Of a stretch of 64,000 nt of DNA, positions 44,011-53,641 are shown one piece after another. Numbering within the stretch: position 1 is the first letter of the stretch; each line of letters begins with the position of its first letter. Below the pieces are notes generated by a model. It had not been told where the DNA came from. It worked only from the letters and a program-made list of their open reading frames with translations, and searched no databases. A program made the position numbers and the translations under genes. This DNA comes from Erinaceus europaeus. Taxonomy: Eukaryota > Chordata > Mammalia > Eulipotyphla > Erinaceidae. The stretch covers positions 34,687,375 through 34,751,374 of the forward strand of contig NC_080181.1 in the NCBI RefSeq assembly GCF_950295315.1. The letters run 5' to 3'.

Positions 44011-44284
44011 AGTTGAAAAACAAGATCAGAAGAGAAAACACAAGTAGAACCTCAACTGGAATTGGCGTATTGCACCAAAGTAAAAGACCCTGGAGTGCGG
44101 GTGGACGGGGGGGGGGGGGAGAATACAGTTCCAAAAAGGATGACAGAGGACTTTGGGAGTTGTACTGTTATATGGGAAACTGGGAAATGTTATGCATATA
44201 AAAACTATAGTATTTACTGTCGAATGTAAAACATTAATTCCCCAATAAAGAAATTAAAAAAATAAAATTAAAAACTCACTTTTA

Positions 44285-44683
44285 TCTCCCTGTTCACTCA
44301 GAGTCTCAGAATAGATTTCCCTTCTATTTTCTCTTAGAACAAGGCAACCTAGCAGGCCACTAGCTCCTATTTACTCACTCTAAGGATGCTAACTATCAGA
44401 CTATAGTTCTGACAGAATGCTTGGCCTTGAAGATCAGACTACAGAGAAAAATTTACCCAATCCAGGCTGGGGGTATGGTTTGACCTACCAATGCCCATGT
44501 CTGGAAGAGAAGTATTTACAGAAGCCAGATCTCCAGCCTTCTGCACCCCATAAGGATTTTTGGTTCATACTTTCAGCGGTGTATATATTAGGGGAAGATG
44601 ACTAGAGATCTCTGAAACCTAGTTTCATCAGGGCCCAGAGAAAAAAGATGCAGATAAAGGAAGACATTCTGGGATGGGGGGTG
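44285..44683 (+). mobile_element. Flank with short L1 3'UTR remnant
   Basis: 44460-44625 resembles the L1 3'UTR terminal part on the plus strand ('ctgggggtatggtttgacct', 'tacagaagccagatctccag', 'caccccataaggatttttgg'). 44285-44455 is unassigned. Confidence 0.5.
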
Positions 44684-44955
44684 AGGAGGTGGGTGGTTGT
44701 GCACAGGGTTAAGTGCACATAGTAAGTGCATATACCCAAGCAAGGAACTCAGTTGATTTCACAAGCTCCCCACTTGCAAAGGGATTGCTTCACTGAAGCA
44801 GGTCTGCAGGTGTCTCTCTGTCTCTCTCCCTCTTTATTTTGCCCTCCCATTTCAATTCCTCTCTGTCTTATCCAATAAAAAATTGGAAAAAAGCATGAAT
44901 CCATGTCACTGAATCCCAGTGCTAACCCTGAAGGCCAAAAAAAAGGAAAGAAAGA
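44684..44955 (+). mobile_element. Hedgehog tRNA-type SINE
   Basis: 'gtgcacagggttaagtgcac' head, 'caagctccccacttgcaaag', 'gaagcaggtctgcaggtgtc', CT-rich block and 'cccagtgctaaccctgaagg' distal domain with A-tail. It follows the full-length SINE plan with deletions. Confidence 0.82.
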
Positions 44956-45048
44956 AAAAAGGGGGTGTTGGGGGGAGACATTCAGAAGTAGTAATAATAA
45001 ATGTAGCTGTAACTAAAAATGGAAGAGAAGGCAGGATCATAGGTGTTG

Positions 45049-45552
45049 TGACACAGTATACCAGCTGACCTTAGTAAGTTGAACACAGCTCTTGGCTGAC
45101 TTCAGACTGACAGCAGAGCATACAGTGATCTGCACAAACAACATAATGGACTGTGGGTGGATCAATCATGGGTGGATCCAAATGGACTTAACCATATCCA
45201 GCTGGAAGTCAGGCCCTTTTGGCTCCTGCTTCTTTTCCTACTCAGATGCATCTTGGCTGAAGCTGCTCATGGTGCCCACCATAGCTGCCTTTTCTGGTAT
45301 TAGAACATATATGGCTCAACTATCCTGTAAACTCGGGACTCTCCTCTATAGCCATGACCTATATCTCCACTGACAATTGTTTATCTCATGGAGCTGAACT
45401 TTTGGTAACTTATTCGTGTGTTTATGAGACTAGCTAATTTACCCCTGACTATAACTGCTTATCTTGCCATGCTTAAAAAAATATATATCATAATATTGTA
45501 CCACCCTAATAAAGCTTTGATTATTTAAACCTACTCCCTGCTACCCCCACAG
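45049..45552 (+). mobile_element. Possible LTR (class unknown)
   Basis: Starts 'tgtgacacagtataccagct', has 'ccctaataaagctttgatta' (poly(A) signal) about 50 bp before 'gctacccccaca'. TG...CA ends and signal spacing suit an LTR. No target duplication was found and the family is not recognised. Confidence 0.35.
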
Positions 45553-45925
45553 CCAAGTCCATTATGTGATACAGCAAAGACTTTTTATTTTAATTACAAC
45601 ACATAGGTAAAAATAATGGGAAGATGATAGATAGGTAATAGATAGATGGTAGAGATATACAGAAATAATAGTCAACTTACATCTATGACCTTGAGAAAAT
45701 CACTGAAGTTTCTAGTGAAGGGAATGGTAACACATAACTCTAGTGGTAGGAAGGAGGTGGGATTGTGTCTCTGTTATTTTGTAAATCACTAATAAAAATG
45801 AAATTGAAATTAAATACATAAAACACAAAAATTTCATGAAAAAAGTTGCCCAGGTCCTTATATTCAGGAAGCTTACAGTCTAGATGGAAGACAAGACACA
45901 AGATAATCAAAAATAAATCCAATGT
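45553..45925. other. No gene seen
   Basis: Includes a short 'gatagataggtaatagatag' tetranucleotide-like stretch. Otherwise unassigned. Confidence 0.4.
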
Positions 45926-47205
45926 ATGGTCCTATTTCTATCTTTCTCTAGTGGGGTAGGGCTCAAGGGATTTGGGGCTCCAGGACACATTGGTAAGATT
46001 GTCTGCCCTGGGAATGCAGGTTGGCATCATGGTAGCATCTGCAACTTTGTGGCTGAAAAGCAATAGATGTAAGGCAGAACAAACTGTTTAATAATTAGGA
46101 ACCTAAAGGTAAGAGTATAACATGATATTTAGAGTTTTCATGTTGGTAGAAGCTAGAAAGTCTACTTTAGGTTTATTCTAAGGGGCCCATGACTTTACTA
46201 TTTTTTGCTTGGGTTCAACTGCCAAAATGCAGGTGGGCTATTAGTATTGTCTAGGAAGATAGTGTCAGAGTTGAGAGTAGGACTAGAAAGCTGGATCAGG
46301 GCAAAGAGAAGCTCCAAAATATGGGAAAGTTATATAAATGCTGTTAACTGTCAACCCCATTGGTCTGACCTAGGGCCCATATCTATTCATATTTAGCACA
46401 GAAGCCTGTGTAATCTCTGCATCCATGTCAGTATGTCTGAGCTCACATTCCATGGTCATAGCTAGGATATTCTAGGCTTTATTCATTTCAGGACCATTCT
46501 TCATTGAGTGGCAGAATGTGTTGACTCAGATGCCCTCCAGAGAGTGGAGCAATTTTTACCACTGTTGTTCTACATGGAGGACAGTGTCTTGTAGTGACCT
46601 ACAAGAGGGTTTAGGATGTTGTTCCTGATGGAGATGGCCAGTGATGGTGGACAGAGGGATATTTTAGAGGTCTAGGCACATTATATTTCTGTGATAATCC
46701 ACGGATTCCCTGACAAGGACCAGTTATGGTGGGGTTGCCTGATAGTGACCAAAAGAGCCATCACTAAAATATGCCAGTCTTTTGCCCTAACCCAGCTTTT
46801 GTAATTCCTACTTTGTCTGACAAATTTAGACTAAGAGTGATTGAGGGAAGTTAAATAGAAACTATGTAAGGAGAGTTTCTAAGTCTGACTAGAAAATATT
46901 ATATTAAGTTCTTTATGGTGTCTTTTTTAGGTCTTTCTACTTGCTTGCTTCACTTATTGAGTCACTGTAGACTATTGTGTACTTTTACCTTAAGGTATTT
47001 ATTTCCCCCCAACTTAAGGATGCATGTGCATGTGTGTCGTATCTCATGGGCCCTCATCTATATCTAGGTTCTATCACTTTGTTAGGAAATTTGCCACCTG
47101 AAATAAAATTAAGGAGTCCTGTGAGCTAGGGAAGGTCTCACCAGAGTATTAGAGCTGGAGAGTGATTTCCCAGGCCTGACATATCTGGACACAGATTTCC
47201 TCTTT
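45926..47205 (-). mobile_element. L1 3'UTR, long form (reference copy in this window)
   Basis: Minus-oriented UTR including the ~0.9-kb block (about 46040-46930) that lies between 'gtggctgaaaagcaatagat' and 'ggtctttctacttgcttgct'. In the younger L1-A copies (4380-4470, 52660-52770) these two flanks are joined by only about 90 bp. It is non-coding. Confidence 0.82.
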
Positions 47206-47208
47206 TCC

Positions 47209-47232
47209 TTCTCTCTCTCTCTCTCTCTCTCT
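47209..47232. repeat. (CT)n microsatellite
   Basis: About 11 CT units at the boundary of the L1 UTR and a reversed SINE. Confidence 0.9.
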
Positions 47233-47244
47233 TTCCTTCTTTCT

Positions 47245-47410
47245 CCTTTTTTGTGTGTGACAATCACTGGGACTCAGTGTCTGCATGACATCATCACTCC
47301 CTGTGGCTCATTTCTTTCTTCTTGTTTCCATAGAAGATGACAGAGAGAGATAGAGAAGAAGAGAGATAGATGAGGAGAGACACCTACAGCACTGCTCTAC
47401 TACTTGAGAA
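47245..47410 (-). mobile_element. Hedgehog SINE (antisense)
   Basis: 'gacaatcactgggactcagt' (reversed distal domain), purine-rich reversed CT block, then 'gacacctacagcactgctct'. Confidence 0.65.
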
Positions 47411-47880
47411 GCTTGTCACTTTTGTGCTATCAGAGAAGATCCATAGGCCAGGACTGGAGAGTGACAAATGCTCCCCAAATATACTTTTCCAATTACAGCT
47501 ATGCGTAAGCAATTTTCTGGATACACTATTCCCAAAGTGCCAAAACTTTTCTTTCCCACAAAAAGTGCCCTTGACTGTGTGTTATAGGTTCCCTAGTGGG
47601 ACTCTATCATCTAATGCACCCATTGGTCTCAGTTTTATACCATCTGTCAGTTCAGGAAGAACTAGTGGTGCTGACAACAATTACTGGAGACATAAATGAA
47701 AGTTCAGACCAAGGAGTACTTAAGAACTTAGTGCAGATGAACTCAGTGTGGCCCTGTATTGATGACTTCTCCAGTGTCTTTGCATGGAAAGCTGGTCCAT
47801 TTCTTGATCTCATTCCTTGAATGGTGGAGATTCTATCTTCCAAGGATCTATTAGACTCCCAAACTCAATAAAAAGGTAAA
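47411..47880 (+). other. Unrecognised stretch ending in 'aataaaaaggtaaag'
   Basis: Two overlapping plus-strand frames (47370-47699 and 47596-47820). The second ends 'FSSVFAWKAGPFLDLIP' about 60 bp before an AATAAA followed by an A-rich end. That layout could be the 3' end of a processed pseudogene or an LTR element. I recognise neither protein. No target duplication could be tied to it. Confidence 0.25.
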
Positions 47881-47959
47881 GATTGTTTTAATGTATATGT
47901 GCCTTCAATTGTAAACATAACTTCATCTATTTATTTATTTAGTTAGTTAGTTATTTAAT

Positions 47960-48090
47960 CATATTATAGTGTGCAAGATTTTAGTTCCTGATCCCCACCT
48001 GCAAGGAAGGGCAAAAGTTTCATGAATGGTGAAGCATGGCTGCAGGTGTTTCTTTGTCTCTCTTCCTCTCCATCTCAAACATCTATCATG
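47960..48090 (+). mobile_element. SINE fragment
   Basis: 'agttcctgatccccacctgc', 'ggtgaagcatggctgcaggt' and a short CT-rich block. Confidence 0.6.
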
Positions 48091-48394
48091 TAAAAGCCTC
48101 CATTTAGATACATCAGTTTGACACAACAAAAAATCAGAACCAGCTACAAAATATAAATATAGCAACAAGCTAGACCCATTCAAGCTTCTATATTTAAACA
48201 CATATATTACATGTAAGTTAAGCATTCCACTTAGCTAAATATAGAATGCAGGAAATTCTCCAGAAAAAAATGACCCATTTTTTTTCACAAATACCTATGA
48301 ATGCAAGGAGGGGATACAGAGTTTATTATAAATTTAATAAATAATTGTAGTGTATAAACCTTCTATGAATTCTGACCTTTATTTTTCTAAAAAA

Positions 48395-48890
48395 TAATTT
48401 AACCTTGATGTGAAATACTACAAATCTTCGGGAAGATTTAGTGTTTCATTTATGCATGTGGATAAGATTCACTCCACACAGCACCAAAGTTCCAGAGCCA
48501 ATAGACCAGTAGGACCCCTCTTCCCCCCACCACCCTTCTACATTCCCTCTGGTAACAAGTATAGTCTATATATTAGTTTTGTTACTTATTATTCTAAGTT
48601 GATTTTCCGTATGTTATTTATATTTCACATATAAATAAAACCATAAGGTAATGGTTTTCTACTTTTTGCTTCACTTAGCTTAGTTAACTCAATTACTATT
48701 CACTTTATCCCAAAAGGCAAAGTTTTGTCTATTGAATGGTAAGGTTGTACTCACTGAGCATATATCCTACAGCCTGTTATCTAGTCATCTGTCAGTATTA
48801 CTATGTCAGTATTACTATCTCCTATTTTTCTTTTTCCCCTTATGTGAATAATACTGTTATGAACATGGGGATGTGAACAGGTTTTTTTTT
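48395..48890 (-). mobile_element. Ancient L1 ORF2 3' end / 3'UTR
   Basis: Plus-strand words such as 'tcacttagcttagttaactc', 'tcatctgtcagtattactat' and 'aatactgttatgaacatggg' follow, in heavily diverged form, the reversed ORF2 C-terminal order seen at 53690-53885. Together with 50920-52228 it is probably one ancient element. Confidence 0.5.
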
Positions 48891-48904
48891 TCCTTCTGTT
48901 AATA

Positions 48905-49085
48905 GGGATTCAACACTCTGGGCCAGCCTTTTCAAACAGAGAGGGGGAGGAGGAAGAGAGAGAGAGAGAGGCAAAGGGGCAAAGGAAGGGAGGGAATGTC
49001 ATTATAGCACAGAAGTGCAGTGGTGCAGTGGGGACTTGGTTTGAACTCTGCATGACAAAACATAGCCCTCCCAGGTGAGCTGTAT
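48905..49085 (-). mobile_element. Hedgehog SINE (antisense)
   Basis: Purine-rich 'gggggaggaggaagagagag' (reversed CT block), then 'cagtggggacttggtttgaa' and 'tgagctgtattgctaa'. The minus-strand frame 48910-49119 is SINE only. Confidence 0.6.
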
Positions 49086-49164
49086 TGCTAAACCTATCCT
49101 CTTGAATTAATGATTTCAAATGTGTAGTAGCTTTGGATCAATATCTTAAGTTTTTTGTTTGTTT

Positions 49165-49385
49165 TAGAGTATCTCTGCCAGATGGTGTAGCCAGTAGAGC
49201 ACACTCATTACATGAGCAAGGATCCTGAGTTCAAGTACTCAGTCCCCATCTGAAGGGGACAACTCCAGGAGTAGTAAAGCAGTGCTAAAGATATCTAATT
49301 CTCTCTCCCTATCTACCCCTTTCTTCTCAACTTCTCTCAGTCCCTCTTTTTAAAAAATGAAAGAAAATAAGAAAGGAAGGCAAGA
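49165..49385 (+). mobile_element. Diverged hedgehog SINE
   Basis: 'ctgccagatggtgtagccag' head, 'gttcaagtactcagtcccca', 'gtaaagcagtgctaaagata' and a CT-rich then A-rich end. Confidence 0.7.
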
Positions 49386-49404
49386 AATAAAGAATCTCTG
49401 GGAA

Positions 49405-49665
49405 TTTGGGCAGTAGTTTAACAGGTTAAGTGCAGGTGATGCAAAGTTCAAGAATCCTGCTGAAGATCCCGGTTTGAGCCCCGGCTCCCCACTTGCAGGG
49501 GCATGGGTTCAAAAGTGGTGAAGCAGGTCTGCAGGTGTCTGTCTTTCTTTCCCCCTCTCTGTCTTCCCCTCCTCTTTCCATTTCTCTCTGTCCTACCTAA
49601 CAATGATGACATCAATAACAACAATAACTACAAGAAAAGAAAAAAAAAAGGGCAACAGAAACAAA
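49405..49665 (+). mobile_element. Hedgehog tRNA-type SINE
   Basis: 'gggcagtagtttaacaggtt' head, 'gagccccggctccccacttg', 'gaagcaggtctgcaggtgtc', 'tctgtcttcccctcctcttt' and a CAA-rich tail. Possible short duplication 'aaagaatc' on both sides. Confidence 0.88.
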
Positions 49666-50129
49666 GAATCACTTGCTTTCTCTGTATCTTTCTCTTTGTA
49701 TCTCTCTCATTAAATAATGACCTTGGGTATATACTCCAGAGGGATATAGAATAGGAAAGTTTTGCATACCTATAGATCTGAGCTCACATTCTGTGGTCAT
49801 GAGTAGGAACGTTCCAAGCTGCCCCAATCTTAGGATCCATCTTCCTCAGGTGGAACATAGGGTATGTTGTCTAGCCTCCCTTCCGAGGATGGAACATTCT
49901 CTACTTCTGGACTCCTCAGCTAGGGCCCCAGCTGATGGGGTGGCCTGATAGGGACTAAAGAGTCATCATTAAAGTATGCTAGTCTCTTGCCCTTATTCAG
50001 CTTTTGTAGTCCTTACTTTGATAAGGTTAACTTTGGAGTGAGTGAAGGAAGTAGTTGAGGAGGATATCTAAGACTAAGTAAGACACTATTTCATTGTGAA
50101 CTCCCAAAGAGAAAAAGAATAGGAAAGCT

Positions 50130-50417
50130 GGGGGTCAGATGGCAATGCAGCAGGTTAAGTGCACGTAGCACAAAGTCCAAAGACTGCCTAAGGATCCCAG
50201 TTTAGAGCCCCCGGCTCCCTACTTTCAGGTGAGTCACTTCATAGTCACTTCATAGGTTGTAAAGCAGGTCTGCAGATGTTTATCTTTCTCTCCCCCTCTC
50301 TGTGTTCCCCTCCTCTCTCCATTTCTCTGTGGCTTATCCAACAACGATGACATAACAACAACAACAATAAAACAAGGGCAACAAAATGGGAAAAAGCAAA
50401 TTTAAAAAGTTAAAAAA
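50130..50417 (+). mobile_element. Hedgehog tRNA-type SINE
   Basis: Target duplication 'aataggaaagct' perfect (50118-50129 and 50418-50429). Head 'gggtcagatggcaatgcagc', CT-rich block and a CAA-rich tail. Confidence 0.92.
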
Positions 50418-50505
50418 AATAGGAAAGCTATCAGGGAAGGGGATGGAATACAGACTTCTGGTGGTGGGAGCTGTGTGGAATTTTACCCCCTGTCCTATGC
50501 TTTTT

Positions 50506-50831
50506 TCTTTTTTCCTCCAGGGTTATTGCTGGGGCTCAGTACCTGCACTAAGTGTCCACTTTTCCTGCAGGCCATTTTATCCCTTTTGTTGCCCTGGTTG
50601 TTTATCATTGTTGTTATTACTGTTGTTATTGTTGGATAGGATAAAGAGAAATGGAGACAGGAGGGGAAGACAGAGAGAGGGAGAGAAAGATAAACATCTG
50701 CAGACCTGCTTCACCACCTTTGAAGCAATCTGCCTTCAGATGGGGAGCCAGGTGCTCCAAACGGGATCCTTCTGTCTGTCCCTGCACTTTGTCATGTGCT
50801 TAACCTGCTGTGCTACCGCCTGGCCCCCTTA
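50506..50831 (-). mobile_element. Full-length hedgehog tRNA-type SINE (antisense)
   Basis: Target duplication 'tcctatgcttttt' perfect (50493-50505 and 50832-50844). Reversed distal domain 'gggttattgctggggctcag', AAC-rich, CT-rich and head 'cgcctggccccc' reversed. The plus frame 50386-50865 runs through both SINEs and is not a gene. Confidence 0.92.
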
Positions 50832-51309
50832 TCCTATGCTTTTTGTCAGTGTATCCTTTTTGTAAATAAAAATTTAAAATATAACCTAAAAAATAAACAT
50901 AAATAAAATCCAAGAGAATGCATCAGTTTGCATAACTACCAACAGTGTATCAGTGTTCCTTTCTCTCCATATTTTCACTAGCACAAGAGGTTTCTATTTA
51001 AATTTTTCCATATCTCTTATTGTGTTACTGGTTTGTATTGAGTTATATAGTTTATTTATATTGATTATAAATCCCTTGTCAAGTTATGATATATAAACAT
51101 TGCCCAATTGCTGGATCACCTGTTTGTTCTTGTGGTAGTTTCTTGCAATGTGTAAAAGCTTTTTAATCTGATGTACATGCATTTGTTTATTCTTGCTTTT
51201 GTTTCCCTTGCCAATAAAGTTTCTCAATATAGTTTTGTATGGAGAAGTCCTAGAATATATAATTTATGTATACCCCAGTCTGTTTTGTGGTCTAATATGC
51301 ACATTTTTA

Positions 51310-51478
51310 AGTTTATTTATTTATTTAATTTTGTGGAGCATGTACCATTGTAGGTCAAGAGACACACACACAGAGGGCAATACCATAATTTCCTCTGTTG
51401 ACATGGTAGGCCTCCCATGTGATACTGGGGTTCAAATCTTGGTGGCTTTAATGGCAAGGCATGCACCCTAGCCAGAAA
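51310..51478 (-). mobile_element. Hedgehog SINE (antisense)
   Basis: 'ttatttatttatttaatttt' tail, 'gatactggggttcaaatctt' (reversed B-box region) and head near 51475. Confidence 0.65.
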
Positions 51479-51529
51479 AATACACTTTGGTCACATTTGA
51501 TCAGCTTGAATTAAATCTAAATCTATTTT

Positions 51530-51695
51530 ATTTATTTATTTTTAATGAGAGATATATATAGAGAAAGACGCACACAGAGAGAACAGAGCATTGATCAGCT
51601 CTGACTTGTGGTAGTGCTGGGAACTGAACCTGAGACCTCTGAGCCTTAAGCATAAAATTCTCTTGCATAACCATTATGCTGCCTCTAAGCCTGCT
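51530..51695 (-). mobile_element. Hedgehog SINE, 'agcataatggttatg' type (antisense)
   Basis: 'tttatttatttttaatgaga' tail, 'cattgatcagctctgacttg', 'gaactgaacctgagacctct' and 'cataaccattatgctgcctc'. Confidence 0.8.
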
Positions 51696-52228
51696 TGCCT
51701 TTTCTGTTTGACTTTAAATAGTGATTTTATTTCATATTTTTAAATGAAAGCACTGATATCATTTGTTAATTTGTGTAATTTTTTTCTAGTGAATAGCCCT
51801 AACTTTCAGTCATAGATTACATTTCCATATGCATGTGGACTTATTTCTAGCCTTTCTGTTTTATTCCATTGGTATGTGTGCCTGATTTTGTTCCACTACC
51901 ATGCTGTTTCATGTGTTATTATTTTGTAATATAATTTGAAGTCATGTGTGATGCCTATATTTTATTCTTTTCTCTCAGAATTGCTTTGGCTATACATGGT
52001 CTTTGTGATTCCATAGAAACTTTAGAATTGGTTTTTTATAGTTCCTTGATGAATGTCATTTGTATTGCATTGGGGTTGCATACTGCTTTAAATAAGCTAG
52101 GAGTTAATACTGTTACTGCATAAATATGGGGTGTGTTTCATTTTTTCATGTTTTCTATTTTTTTAACAATGTTATAGACTATTCAGTATATGGCTCTGTC
52201 TGCTGCTTTTCTATCTTTACTCCCAAGT

Positions 52229-52297
52229 ATATATATATATATATATATGTATATGCATGTGTATGTGTATGTGTATGTGTATATGTATACATATATA
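52229..52297. repeat. (TA)n/(TG)n microsatellite
   Basis: 'tatatatatatatatatata' then 'tgtgtatgtgtatgtgtatg'. It sits at the poly(A) end of the L1 at 52298-60288 and may have grown from its tail. Confidence 0.85.
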
Positions 52298-53641
52298 TAT
52301 TTTTTCTTTTATTTAAGAAAGGATTAATTAACAAAACCATAGGGTAGGAGGGGTACAACTCCACACAATTCCCACCACCCAATCTCCATATACCACCCCC
52401 TCCCCTGATAGCTTTCCCATTCTCTAGCCCTCTGGGAGCATGGACCCAGGGTCATTGTGGGTTGCAGAAGGTAGAAGGTCTGGCTTCTGTAATTGCTTCC
52501 CCACTGCATGGGCGTTGACTGGTCGGTCCATACTCCCAGTCTACCTCTCTCTTTCCCTAGTAAGGTGTGTCTCTGGGGAAGCTGAGCTCCAGGACACATT
52601 GGTGGTGTCTTCAGTCCAGGGAAGCATGGCCGGCATCCTGCTGACATCTGGAACCTGGTGACTAAAAAGAGAGTTAACATACAAAGCCAAACAAATTGTT
52701 GAGCAATCATGGACCCAAAACTTGGAATAGTGGAGAGGAAGTGTTAGGGGGATACTCACTGCAAACTCTAGTGTACTTCTGCTTTCAGGTATATATTTTG
52801 CAGTAGTTTCTGGATACGTGTGAACATATGCTCTCTCTCACAGAACCTGGTCTATATCTAGGTTTTGGGACTTTGTTAGAAAGTGAACCACCTGGGATGG
52901 AATTAGAGTATACTATGAAAGGAAAGGTCTCACCTGAGTAATGAAGCTGAAGGGTTGTCATTCCACACGTGAATCTCTGGACACAGTCTGAAGTGAAGCA
53001 TGTTGAGGTGGCAATCGTTGTGTTGGTTAGGTTGTGATCGGCAGATGCAATATTATTTGATATGGATTGGGAGAGGCATACGGGAAAGTGGGCCCTATCC
53101 AAGGGTTCAAGGACAGGGGGAAGTAGAGGCTCTATTGTGGAGATGTGAGTTTCCTGCTGTCTTAGGGTTCAAAAATACAATCAATAGTTAATATTATCAT
53201 CACATTATTTGGTAATTGGGTTAACTCTGAAAAGTCCTTTTGTTAGGGTTTGCTGTACAGTACCCAGTATCTTGTATATAGCTGTGCTATTGGTTGCTTC
53301 TGATCTACTTGGTCTAGGCTTTTGAGGGAGTCTGCATATCAATTACACTGCATATATTGAGAAAAGATTCAGTTTGTGGTTTGAAAAACTTCGAGACATA
53401 CAATTAATTTTCCCCCTCTCGTATTAATTAACTAGTGATGTATATGACTACATTTTCCTAGGAGTGTACATAAACACCATTCCCACCACCAAAAGACTGT
53501 GACCCATCCCTCCCACCCACTCCCACCCCCCACTGGGCCAGGAAGCTGCATGTCTACCCCTCACCACTGGGTTTTTACTTTGGAGTCCTACTTACAATTT
53601 GGTCAGGTACTGCTTTTAGTTTCCCTTTCAGATCTTCTTAC

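Larger units (their letters stand above)
38527..44275 (+). mobile_element. Full-length L1, second lineage (L1-B), decayed
   Basis: 5'UTR 38527-39454, ORF1 from 39455, ORF2 from about 40694, short 3'UTR and poly(A) at about 44245-44275 ('ttccccaataaagaaattaa'). Target duplication 'tcactttta' (38518-38526 and 44276-44284) defines both ends. Neither its 5'UTR nor its 3'UTR resembles those of the L1-A copies, while ORF2 is clearly homologous. A 220-bp L1-A tail is inserted in ORF1 and about 0.6 kb is deleted from ORF2. Confidence 0.88.
49715..50875 (+). mobile_element. 5'-inverted L1 tail interrupted by two SINEs
   Basis: 49715-49765 is a forward piece of the terminal UTR ('gggatatagaataggaaag'). 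49766-50090 is long-form UTR in reversed order ('agatctgagctcacattctg', 'aaagtatgctagtctcttgc'). From 50105 the forward end resumes ('agaataggaaagctg', 'ggtggtgggagctgtgtgga', 'cctatgctttttgtcagtg', A-rich). The reversal suggests twin priming. The tail is split by SINEs at 50130-50417 and 50506-50831. Confidence 0.72.
50920..52228 (-). mobile_element. Ancient L1 ORF2 (antisense), interrupted by SINEs
   Basis: Reversed ORF2 order is visible in diverged form: 'gtaaaagctttttaatctga', 'tttgttccactaccatgctg', 'tcagaattgctttggctata', matching 54405-54910 of the younger copy. It has many indels and no usable frame. Confidence 0.72.

Noticed and set aside
44108..44121. G-run as a quadruplex motif
   Set aside because: A single run of G in the L1-B 3'UTR, without four separate tracts.
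50386..50865. 159-residue plus-strand frame
   Set aside because: Crosses an L1 tail and a reversed SINE.
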